Positions 1 through 10,344 of a stretch of 64,000 bases of DNA are shown here, in pieces. The stretch is from Heracleum sosnowskyi (taxonomy: Eukaryota; Streptophyta; Magnoliopsida; Apiales; Apiaceae). The notes under the pieces are model-generated. The model had not been told where the DNA came from. It did not search any database and saw nothing but the letters and a program-made list of their open reading frames with translations. The position numbers and the translations under genes were made by a program. The stretch is taken from positions 186,001 to 250,000 of the forward strand of contig JAUIZM010000019.1 of the NCBI GenBank assembly GCA_030848705.1, written 5' to 3'. Numbering within the stretch: position 1 is the first letter of the stretch; every line of letters starts with the position of its first letter.

Positions 1-1177
1 AATGGAAAGTGTGTCAATCGATACATGTGAAAGGAATAGTGATGTGCCGTGAACTCCAGTGACAACAGTGTTAGATAGATGCCCTATAGTGGAATTGAGA
101 TTTTGGAGGAGTTGTTTACGAATGGACACTACCTCTGGGTTAGCAAGATAAGTACTGGCGATGGAGTCAGAGGGAGCTGGTATTGTGACTTGGGAGAGGT
201 GCAGCGTGTTGTTTTTAGAGAAATAATTTCCGGAAATATATTGAGACCCGGATGAAAATAAAAGTTAAAGAGTTAAAACAAGAAACCAGGACTGTGACCG
301 AGTATGAGGCCAAGTTTTCCGAATTATCGAGGCTTAATTAGCCCTTATGGTTGACGCCAAGAAAAGAGACACCAAGTATAAAGGAAACTATAGTGGTTTT
401 GGGAGGTTGTACAAGGTCTTAATGCGCTACCAAATATCGATTGGGATGACATGAGAATGAATAACAAGTATTCAGGTTATAGTGCCGCATATCCTGTTAG
501 CCTCAGTAGGAATGAAAGAGTTAGCGACTCAGTTACAAGAATTGTTGGGCAAGAATATGACAAGACCCAGTGTACCACCGTGGAGAGCCCGGTGTTGTTG
601 TAAGAGAGAAAGATGTTAGCACAAGATTATGCATCGAACCTCGAGAGTTGTATGAGTTCGACATGGAGAATAGGTACCCTTGTAAATGATTGTTTGATCA
701 GCGGAAGAACGCTGTGTATTTCCAAATTTATTTCAGAACTGGATATCACCAGTTGGAAGTTAAATATGAGGATATACCCAAGACTGCGATTCGTACTAGG
801 AATAGACACTTCGAGTTTTCAGCGAGGTTATTTTGGGTTGACTAATGCGCCCACAAATTTTTATGGAATGTAATGAAGTGGCTTTGAGTATCCGTGATAG
901 TAGATAACATGAGATGGAGAAATGGCTAGAATTGACCTAGGATGATGACTGTGAGATACACTACCATCCGGGGAAGGCCAATGTGGTGGCCGATACCCTT
1001 AAGTAAAATGAGACAGAGATGGATTCCGAATGATCGGGAATTAAAGAACGAGATTTTACACAAAAACCAAGTTAGTCCAACAAACTAGAAAGACAAAAGA
1101 TTTCACCAACAAGCGGCTAGTGACAGCCAAGACAGACAGAGAAAGTATGCGGACTAAGCCCGCGAGTATAGAGATAG
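1..1177 (+). pseudogene. Collapsed gag-RT-RNase H of gypsy element A
   Basis: This is a decayed Ty3/gypsy polyprotein on the + strand. Around 290-340 it has a gag-like stretch (TEYEAKFSELSR). At 613-873 reverse transcriptase remnants end in FGLTNAPTNFYGM, matching the FGLTNAP motif of gypsy RT. At about 955-1005 it reads YHPGKANVVAD, the RNase H to integrase junction motif of plant gypsy elements. The three landmarks lie within about 0.7 kb although they are normally several kb apart, so large internal deletions have occurred, and many frameshifts and stops are present. It is separated from its own 3' end (9786-10344) by the insertion of D. The 5' LTR lies outside the window to the left. It cannot make a working protein. 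Confidence 0.8.
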
Positions 1178-2771
1178 TGAAGGAATTTACGGATGAACGG
1201 AAGCATGATATAACAATTATTCCGTAAAAAACATGTATCGCACATATAGAAAAAAAATATAAAATGAAAGAGCGGAGGAATCGTAACCATACCTTGAAAA
1301 TCGAAGCTTTATAAAATGGATTCTAGCAGTTGCTCCTCAGAGTGTGAAGCACTCTACCGGTATCCACCAAGAATAATCCTTCGATGAAGCTTTTTATAAA
1401 ACTAAGCTTTTATAAAAATGGAGTTTTTCTTCTTTTGAGAGAGAGAGAGAGAGATGAAGAAGAAGAGGGTGGCAACTAGGTTTTCACAAAAACTCAAGTC
1501 ATTTAGAATGAACTATCTCATTCTATTTATAGGGCTCTCCTAGGGTTTTTTAATATATCTTTATATATATATATATATATATATATTAACCCCACATTTT
1601 ATCTTATAAAATGCTTTAATAATAATTAAAACTATTTTAATCATTATTTCCTTTTCTAAACTATTTAGAAAATAACTTGCTCTCTCAAAATACCTTCATC
1701 AATAAATTAATCTTTTATGGTGTGACCCTGTAGGTTCAATATTAAGCCGGTAGTAGAAATAAATAATAATAAACTTTTTATTTATTATTTATACGAATTC
1801 TAATAATTCATTAAATATAATTAACTGATTAATTATATTAATTCTACATCGTGAGTGATGCTTCTCAACATATCGCGACTATCCGGATAATATGAATTCA
1901 CTGCTTAGAATACCAAGAACCTGTTTAGTGACTAGTTACCGTACAATCAATTCCTTCTTCCCTACAATGTCCCGATTAAATACAAGGCATGGATCTCGTG
2001 TCAAGCCTATTTAATTTAATCATATGTTTTCCTATTCACTATGCCTAGTTCCGATTAATGCAAATTAGAAACTTCTTTCTAATTTCATTCACTCTGGCCA
2101 GAGATTCCTGAACGAGCATAAATGGAATAACATAGGACATTCTCTTCCTTCACTGGAAGGGGCAGATCCTTTATTGATCATTCACTATCTTCGTGCACAA
2201 ATTCCTATACCCAGAAGAGCACTAATTATTGTCCCTCGAGACTAAGAGCTAAACCAAAGTATAGTTCAGTGTTCACAAGATGACTATGATGATCTCAAGT
2301 CAAAGGACACTTGTACAACCATCACTATATGAACAACTACTGACACATGAGTGAACTCCATTAGTTGTTCAACTGATCGAGTCATGTTCAGTGAACTTAT
2401 TCCTAATAAGCACCTACATACTAGCTATAGTGTCACCACACAAAGGCCTATGAGAATAAACATCCTTCATAGTGAAGCAAGCATAGTATGTACCGATCTT
2501 TGCGGATTAATTAACTACCAATTAATTATCCTACGACCAGGAACTATTTAAGTTTAGAGTTATCATCTTTAAGGTCTCATTATAATGATCTCATCATAAT
2601 CCATTAAAGCTTTACTCTAAACTATGGATCATCTAATTTAAACACTTTAAATAGATAAATCCCGTTATAAAATATATTACCATTTTATTAAATTAAACAA
2701 ACTTGAATAAGATTGAACAAAGTATCTCTTAACTCATCATCCATGATTGGATTTAGGACACACGTCTTTCA
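1178..2771 (-). repeat. 3' LTR of Copia D
   Basis: This LTR is a near-identical copy of 8197-9780. Read on the minus strand it begins TGAAAGACGTG and ends TCCTTCA. A TATA box (TATAAATAG on the minus strand) lies at 1524-1532. It carries a GA microsatellite near 1437-1455 and a TA microsatellite near 1562-1586, the latter longer than in the other copy. The ORF at 2351-2551 lies wholly within the LTR, recurs in the partner LTR (9360-9551) and is not regarded as a gene. Confidence 0.95.
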
Positions 2772-2786
2772 ATCTCCCACTTGTAC
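2772..2786 (-). other. Polypurine tract of Copia D
   Basis: The sequence next to the 3' LTR reads GTACAAGTGGGAGAT on the minus strand, the usual Copia plus-strand primer tract. It fixes the orientation of D. Confidence 0.85.
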
Positions 2787-2839
2787 TAAAACCAATCACC
2801 TTGGTATCTCATATACCACTTCTCCTAATAGAGAACAAA

Positions 2840-5216
2840 GCGATTTTCAAATAACGGTTTAGTAAATGGTCTTTATTATGTTGTTATGGGTGTCAAGTCA
2901 ATATTGACTTAAACATCTCTACTTTCAACGATCTCATATATCATATGAAAGTGCCGCAACTTGGATCTTGAATCCCTGATTAAACCTAGGTTCCATAGCC
3001 TGCGCTACTACCATATGTTGTACCGATACAACAATATAAATCCTATTCTAGGAACCATGTCTAACCAGAGAAAACAGGTTTCGCTATCCAAAGAACCTCC
3101 TTTGCAGCTTCACTTATAGCTATATACATATAGTGCTTCCACTACGGAATCAGTTATCTTAAGCTGCTTGGAATTCTTCCAACAAACCGCTCATCCATTC
3201 AGAATTAACACTTATTTTGACATGGATTTTCTATCACATTTGTCCTAAGAAAATCATAGTGTTTATAACACTCGATTTTCATTTTGGACCCACCATAGTC
3301 AAGAAAGATGTCCCCAATTCTTCGAAAGTATTTAAGGACGTTCTTCCAGCTTACTATCGTGCTTCTCAAGGACTAGACTAGTGCTCGCCTAGCGAGTTAG
3401 CAATCATCAAGTCTTGTATAGTACATCCAGTATTTTGATAGATACATTTGCCGAAGCATAATAAATCTTACTCATACATCATTTCTCCTCAGATGTCGTA
3501 GAAAGACACTATCTTGGAGAAAGTAACTTCATGACTTGACAATTCAAGTAACTTCTTAGAGTTATTTATGCTAAACATCTTAGCATATAAATGATGTACA
3601 CACTTTGGGTTTAGCCCAACACTTGGTTTATCCTATAAATTCTCATTCATATATCATAGGAAGCCATTCCCAAGTCCTTTATAGAGAATATGTTAGATAA
3701 CCACACTTTGACTAATTTTAGCATCGATACATCATTCCTTATCATAAGTATGTCACATACATTATTAGGAATGTCATCACGCTCCCACTAACCTTCTTGT
3801 AGATCCATGATCCATCATTGTCTTTGATAAAATCAAACTATTTGATTGTCTCATCAAAACATATGTTCGATCATTGAGAAGCTCTCTTCAATTCATAAAT
3901 GGATTGTCGTGGCTATTAGACCATAGATTTGCTACTCATAGCAATAAATCCCTCTAATTGTGTCAACTACACATCTCTTCAATTTTCCTATCGAGGAGGG
4001 TCGACCGTTCGACCATTATTAGATATTATAGTCATTACTAGCCGCAAATGCAAACAAAATCCGAATAGACTTGAGCAATACTTCATGTGAAATTTTTTCA
4101 TCAAAGTCAATCTCTTTGCTTTGATTGAATCCTTTCACAATAAGCAAGGACTTATAGGTCTTTACCCAGCCAATCACTTCAATCCCCCTTTTATAGACTC
4201 ACTTGTACCCTTCCGGTTATGACACCTTTAGGTCCTCAACCATAGTTCGTACTTGGTTTATGTACATGGAATCTATATTGGATTTCATGGTACTATGCCA
4301 TTTCTCCGAGTCATAACTCATAGCTTTAGTATAGGTCATAAGGTTATTATCATATAATTGACACCTCATTGTCATTCTTAATGACAAGGCAGTCAACCTC
4401 TCAGGTTGGTGATAAAATATCAAGACCTATACTTAAGCTAACCTACAAAAAGTTATCCTGTCTGAAATTGTTCTTCTTATAGAACCTTTGTAATTTGTGG
4501 TGTTTGAACTTAGTTAAGTTCAACCTTCCTCCCACTGAACCCTTCTAGAATGAACAATTCCTCTAAGTAGGCAGTATGTCATACACACTATATTCAGTAG
4601 AATATTCAACCAACATCCTTGACTATCATTAGGATATCTCACAAACTTACATTTTGGATCTACCATCTAGCTTATCAAATTAAACATTTTAACATAAGCT
4701 AGACATCCCAAATCTTAACAAGTTTAAGACTTGTGTTCCTTGCACTACATATCTCATATGACAACTTAGGAACAGATTAAGAAGATACTATATTCAGCAG
4801 ATATACTGATATTTATAAAATTCAACTCTAAACATATATTAGAAGATCAATTCAGCTTAACATGAACCGAACGATGTCTAACAAAGTTCGTTCGCTCCTT
4901 CGTACATTCCATCTACCTGTGGAATCTCAGGATCTGTCCAACGTGAAGCTTTAAACTTAAGATTTGAGATAACCTCAAAACACTCACTCAAGTGTATATC
5001 TTTTTGATCTTATCAAAGAGTCCCAACACTTGTTGTTTTGTTTTGTATTTCATTATTATTCATTTTGAAACACTCCAAAAGATTCGAATTTGTATTGTAC
5101 CAAATACATATATCTGAATCTGGATCATATCCGTGAATTCTAATGAAGCGTGTGAATCCTTTTCTGGCATGTGTTGTCACTGGTGCACATACAATTATGT
5201 GTACTAATTTTAACAC
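2840..5216 (-). pseudogene. Degenerate integrase-RT-RNase H (pol) of Copia D
   Basis: These are remnants of Copia pol on the minus strand in the correct order. At 5013-5216 the reading ARKGFTRFI followed by LLECFKMNNNEIQNK resembles the Copia integrase core. At 4217-4423 the run WHSTMKSNIDSMYINQVRTM is the start of the Copia reverse transcriptase domain. Around 2850-2885 the minus strand keeps a frameshifted trace of the DPFTKPL motif at the end of RNase H. Spacing from RT start to RNase H end, about 1.6 kb, is normal, so the region is full length but broken by many stops and shifts. No functional product is possible. Integrase upstream of RT is the defining Copia order. Confidence 0.75.
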
Positions 5217-6435
5217 TTTTGTTGCTCATTATCTCTCTATTTCAAGAAAATAGAGATATAGTGGTCTTTCTAGTGAGACGAGTTTCACATGCATAATGTG
5301 ATTCAATAATCATATGGTTCTTGTAACCCATCACCATGCAACAAGCTAATACTCTTCTCACTCGTGCAAACAAGCCTATAGTTCTTTGGATTTCCATTAC
5401 CTCTATTCCATAGTCCCTATTTCAAAATGAGAATTTTCAGTCCCACTAAACTTCTCTAATTCTTCAACTCTATAAGACAACTCTTGTAGTTGATCTTCCA
5501 ATAACCCACCTTTGATAGGTGGCAACAAACTCTTTTGCTTTTGGAGTCAAACTTAGCCTTTGACTAATTATGTTATCACTCACTAACAAACTTCTTCTTG
5601 ATGGTATGGTTCATCTCCCACTACTTGATTCAAGAACCGTTACCAGTCTGAAGAACAAAGCTCTCTAAGAAGGAAATACGTCTCAACAATCTTTAACATG
5701 AAGTATATTTCAGACAATTTGATATCCAGCCTTTTCATGTAAGAGTTCACAACAAATTTGTGAGTTCGTATTCGGAAGCTAATTCAAGATTATATCTCGA
5801 CTTAGCTTCCATCTATGACAAAATCAACCTACCCTAGACGATCAATCAAATTGATTGTCTTGAGTCTATGATTATTCATAGATCAACCCTCAACATAACT
5901 ATTATGGAATAGCTCATTCGATATCCTATATTAAATCGTCTTATTTATCACATTCTACAACTCTTATAGAAGCAACAAGGTAGCCCTGAATGTCCTTGTG
6001 CTCATACTGTTTGCACAGTCTCAAGCTCATAGACATCAGTTTGGTTTACTTTGCAACATTTGCATTATTAGACCTCTTGCACTTGGTCTCATACACATCT
6101 CCATGTGCATCACAAATAAGACACTTTGTATTAACGAGTTAAACATTTCGTCTATCTTTTCATTCTTGAGAACATTTCTCAAGTTTCAAAGTTCATCAGC
6201 ATATTCGGGATAAGTCAACGTGTTATTCTACTACGATGTGTGATAGTGCAGAAATTATAGTATATATATAATTCTATTAGTGAATACACATAACTACTAA
6301 GTAAATATTCAATTTTATTCTTACAACACCATATGAATCGGGTCTTTATTCATTGGTGGCTCCCACTATTTTGTTTAAGTTATACAACCCTCTATATGTA
6401 TAACTAAACATTCATAATGTTAGTGAGAATAAGGA
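5217..6435 (-). pseudogene. Upstream pol and gag region of Copia D, unrecognisable in detail
   Basis: By position this stretch should hold gag, protease and the start of integrase of D. I cannot point to a zinc knuckle or protease motif. No ORF here is convincing. It is A+T-rich and behaves like decayed coding sequence. Confidence 0.4.
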
Positions 6436-6438
6436 TCC

Positions 6439-7030
6439 TATTTTCCATCACATCACCTCGGCTGTGGCACGAAACGCAATGTGATGTTCTATAGGAAGAC
6501 AACTCTTGTCAACTACATCTCATGTTATTCCTTATTATCTTTTAGCCTCTTGAATCATTGAGTCTCGGCTGTGGCACGACTCACTCAATATTCTAAGTCA
6601 AGTCAAACCCAACATCTTGCATAATTAAATTAGAATTCCAAAAGCCCACGGCTGTAGCACGTAACGAAAATTGAAACCTAATTTATCATACACATCTCAT
6701 GTGATAGACAAGCATCTCTTAATCTCAAAACAAAGCCCTCGGCTGTAGCACGAAATGACAATGTCTCAATATAAGAACTCTACTTGCTATTATATTGGAA
6801 GGCTATGACCGACACAAGCCCGTTGTGCCATTGGCCATTTACTACTTGATATAAATTTTAATTAAGAGGGATTATATTATGTTGCAACCATAATCATATT
6901 ACTAGGAGATTCTCTTTTTCTTGAACAAAATACAATTATGATATTTAAATGAAAAATTCACAGTGTGTTGGAGGGGTCACAACGGTCCCGCTTAAAACCC
7001 AACGGCCTACACCGAAATTTTCATTTTCAA
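6439..7030 (-). repeat. Array of stem-loops with a shared CGGCTGTRGCACG core, D leader or gag region
   Basis: Four copies of CGGCTGTGGCACG or CGGCTGTAGCACG occur at about 6459, 6566, 6650 and 6740. Each is enclosed by self-complementary flanks that differ between copies: CCTAT and ATCACAT around copy 1, ATTGAGT and ACTCAAT around copy 2, AAATTAG and CTAATTT around copy 3, and a weaker TCTTA/TAAGA pair around copy 4. A further hairpin (AAATGAAAA with TTTTCATTT) spans about 6950-7027. Their role is unknown. Confidence 0.6.
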
Positions 7031-7484
7031 CATCAAAAGAGTATTTCACTCTATGTTTCATAAACATAAGAATCTCATGGTTGTACTTATAATATTATTG
7101 TTAAGGCAAGAAACGATTCCTATTCTAGATTTTCTAGAGCACGCCTTATTTTGATTTAAGTTCACCTAAATCTATCATCGCATGGTAAATATAGGCATAT
7201 ATCTCATATATAAAAATAAATAAACAATTAAGCATGCAAGTAATATCATGTCATACAATGATATAATGATGTATGGATTTATTATAGTATTTAAAAGCAA
7301 TTAAAACAATTAATACATGCTTTAAAACACATCCGGGAATATAAATAGTTCCAAACTTTTATATAAAAAATATTTGACCACTCCATTAGATCCGTCTCGG
7401 AAAAACGAATCCAACGGTATATTGCACGCCCAAAACGGAGTTACCAAACTCCCAAAAAATCAAATTTAATGTGGACAGAGGGTT

Positions 7485-7593
7485 TGTAACGCATGACGCT
7501 CATGCGTTACAACAATTAAAAGCTATTAAATATGTAACGCATGACGCTCATGCGTTCCAGGACCTGTAACGCATTCCCGGCATGCGTTACAGG
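7485..7593 (-). repeat. Three palindromic TGTAACGCATG hairpins in the D leader
   Basis: There are three inverted repeats: 7485-7511 (11-bp stem TGTAACGCATG, 5-nt loop), 7533-7559 (same stem with one mismatch) and 7563-7593 (12-bp stem CCTGTAACGCAT). They lie about 0.6 kb downstream of the D primer site in element orientation. In RNA they would form strong adjacent hairpins. Confidence 0.75.
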
Positions 7594-8179
7594 CCCTTCC
7601 CAGCAGTTTTTTTTTTTAATTTTTTATTTAATGCTAAGTAAGTTACAATAATTCTATGCTATTTTATTTAATGCTTGTAACTCCTTTAGCATTAAAACAC
7701 TAACTTAGCATTTATAACACTTAAACAAAAAAACTCCTCTAGCCATTAATGCCCTTTATTGTTATTATTATTTTATTTTAATATTAATAAATTAATTAAC
7801 AATTAATTAATAAATTAATAAAAAAATCAAAATAATATGATTTCTGAAATCAAACAAAAGCAAAAATAACCAAGTATCTGTGGGGTCCTTGTGCAAATTT
7901 TAATTCATATATTTCAACATGCATAATTATTTTATGAATTTTAATTAAAACAATTTTAAAAAAATTCAAAACAAATAATCTACACATCACAAAATTATGA
8001 AAAAAAATACCTAGATGATCCACAACACTTGTAGAACCCAGATCAATGGTCAAAATCTCATGCAAATCATAGTTCGAATTAATTCATAATTAAATCTAAA
8101 TATACTTGCAAAAATCATAATAAATCCATACATGCATAAAAAAATCTGAAAATATTTATATGAATCTCTATATGCATAA
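7594..8179 (-). other. Untranslated leader of Copia D
   Basis: A+T-rich sequence lies between the primer site and the hairpin cluster. The short minus-strand ORF at 7850-8065 shows no family similarity that I recognise. I take this as 5' leader. Confidence 0.5.
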
Positions 8180-8195
8180 CCTGGCTCTGATGCCA
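8180..8195 (-). other. Primer binding site of Copia D
   Basis: On the minus strand this reads TGGCATCAGAGCCAGG, one nucleotide inside the 5' LTR. It matches the plant Copia site for initiator tRNA-Met (TGGTATCAGAGC) with one change. Confidence 0.9.
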
Positions 8196-8196
8196 T

Positions 8197-9780
8197 TGAA
8201 GGAATTTACGGATGAACGGAAGCGTGATATAACAATTATTCCGTAAAAACCATGTATCGCACATATAGAAAAAAAATATAAAATGAAAGAGCGGAGGAAT
8301 CGTAACCATACCTTGAAAATCGAAGCTTTATAAAATGGATTCTAGCAGTTGCTCCTCAGAGTGTGAAGCACTCTACCGGTATCCACCAAGAATAATCCTT
8401 CGATGAAGCTTTTTATAAAACTAAGCTTTTATAAAAATGGAGTTTTTCTTCTTTTGAGAGAGAGAGAGAGAGAGATGAAGAAGAAGAGGGTGGCAACTAG
8501 GTTTTCACAAAAACTCAAGTCATTTAGAATGAACTATCTCATTCTATTTATAGGGCTCTCCTAGGGTTTTTTAATATATCTTTATATATATATATTAACC
8601 CCACATTTTATCTTATAAAATGCTTTAATAATAATTAAAACTATTTTAATCATTATTTCCTTTTCTAAACTATTTAGAAAATAACTTGCTCTCTCAAAAT
8701 ACCTTCATCAATAAATTAATCTTTTATGGTGTGACCCTGTAGGTTCAATATTAAGCCGGTAGTAGAAATAAATAATAATAAACTTTTTATTTATTATTTA
8801 TACGAATTCTAATAATTCATTAAATATAATTAACTGATTAATTATATTAATTCTACATCGTGAGTGATGCTTCTCAACATATCGCGACTATCCGGATAAT
8901 ATGAATTCACTGCTTAGAATACCAAGAACCTGTTTAGTGACTAGTTACCGTACAATCAATTCCTTCTTCCCTACAATGTCCCGATTAAATACAAGGCATG
9001 GATCTCGTGTCAAGCCTATTTAATTTAATCATATGTTTTCCTATTCACTATGCCTAGTTCCGATTAATGCAAATTAGAAACTTCTTTCTAATTTCATTCA
9101 CTCTGGCCTGAGATTCCTGAACTAGCATAAATGGAATAATATAGGACATTCTCTTCCTTCACTGGAAGGGGCAGATCCTTTATTGATCATTCACTATCTT
9201 CGTGCACAAATTCCTATACCCAGAAGAGCACTAATTATTGTCCCTCGAGACTAAGAGCTAAACCAAAGTATAGTTCAGTGTACACAAGATGACTATGATG
9301 ATCTCAAGTCAAAGGACACTTGTACAACCATCACTATATGAACAACTACTGACACATGAGTGAACTCCATTAGTTGTTCAACTGATCGAGTCATGTTCAG
9401 TGAACTTATTCCTAATAAGCACCTACATACTAGCTGTAGTGTCACCACACAAATGCCTATGAGAACAAACATCCTTCATAGTGAAGCAAGCATAGTATGT
9501 ACCGATCTTTGCGGATTAATTAACTACCAATTAATTATCCTACGACCATGAACTATTTAAGTTTAGAGTTATCATCTTTAAGGTCTCATTATAATGATCT
9601 CATCATAATCCATTAAAGCTTTACTCTAAACTATGGATCATCTAATTTAAACACTTTAAATAGATAAATCCCGTTATAAAATATATTACCATTTTATTAA
9701 ATTAAACAAACTTGAATAAGATTGAACAAATTATCTCCTAACTCATCATCCATGATTGGATTTAGGACACACGTCTTTCA
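8197..9780 (-). repeat. 5' LTR of Copia D
   Basis: This is the partner of 1178-2771. The TATA box on the minus strand is at 8544-8552. It is 10 bp shorter, mainly because its TA microsatellite (near 8583-8593) is shorter. It is followed on the + strand by target duplication GATAG at 9781-9785. Confidence 0.95.
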
Positions 9781-9785
9781 GATAG

Positions 9786-10330
9786 TACTACTATTGATAA
9801 GCTAAATGGCATGTTGATGAATGACAAGAAAGTTTAGGTTGGTGTATTTTCTGTACAAACAAGATAGAGAATATGAGGTTAGAGATTCGTGATGCTAAAA
9901 GATATCCTCGTGGAAGGAATTAATGAGATTTGGAAAGAAAGGGAAGTTGAGCCCGAGATTCATTGGGCCATCTGAGATTTTAAGACGCGTCAGGAAGGTG
10001 GCCTACGAGCCAGCCTTACCCCCCCCCCCAAACTTGTAGAATGGTCATAACGAGGTTCATGTGTCAATCCTACGTCAGTATACTATAGATGCCCGGCATG
10101 TGTTAGAGTACGAGCAGGTAGATATACAACCTGGCCTGACTTACAAAGAACAACCTGTGGAAATCGCGGATAGAAAAGAACAAGTGCTAAGAGACAAGGT
10201 TGCCAAGCCAGTGAGAGGTTTGTGGAAAATCAAGAAGTGGAAGAATCCACTTGGGAGTTAGAAAGTACAATGGGAGAGAAGTACCCCCCCCCCCAATTAT
10301 TCCTAAGCTGATTCCGGGACGGAATCCTTT
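9786..10330 (+). pseudogene. Integrase C-terminus and chromodomain-like tail of gypsy element A
   Basis: This is the 3' end of the A polyprotein, resuming after D. Around 9945-10015 it reads KLSPRFIGP then a damaged stretch and RRVGKVAYE, a motif of the C-terminal integrase of plant gypsy elements. At 10061-10261 the frame has MSILRQYTIDARHVLEYEQV and RKEQVLRDKVAKPVRGLWK, which matches the Tekay/Del chromovirus tail that follows integrase and includes a degraded chromodomain. Runs of C at 10020-10029 and 10284-10294 have probably slipped. The frame is broken and the product would be non-functional. Confidence 0.8.
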
Positions 10331-10344
10331 TAAGGAGGGGAGAC
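10331..10344 (+). other. Polypurine tract of gypsy element A
   Basis: TAAGGAGGGGAGAC sits directly before the TGTAATA start of the LTR, as in plant chromoviruses. It shows that the LTR to the right is a 3' LTR of a + strand element. Confidence 0.85.

Larger units (their letters stand above)
1178..9780 (-). mobile_element. Copia element D, full length, minus strand, decayed coding region
   Basis: This is an LTR retrotransposon of 8603 bp bounded by the 5-bp target duplication GATAG (1173-1177 and 9781-9785). Its LTRs are 1594 and 1584 bp, start TGAAGG and end TTTCA as read on the + strand. Orientation is minus because the complement of the initiator-tRNA-Met primer site lies at 8180-8195 and the complement of a GTGGGAGAT polypurine tract at 2772-2786. 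About a dozen substitutions plus one TA-microsatellite length change separate the LTRs by eye, so the insertion is fairly young. The pol region, though of full size, is full of stops (see 2840-5216). It was inserted into gypsy element A. Confidence 0.95.

Noticed and set aside
2351..2551. 66-aa + ORF and copy at 9360-9551
   Set aside because: It duplicates with the D LTRs, lies antisense to the element and has no motif.
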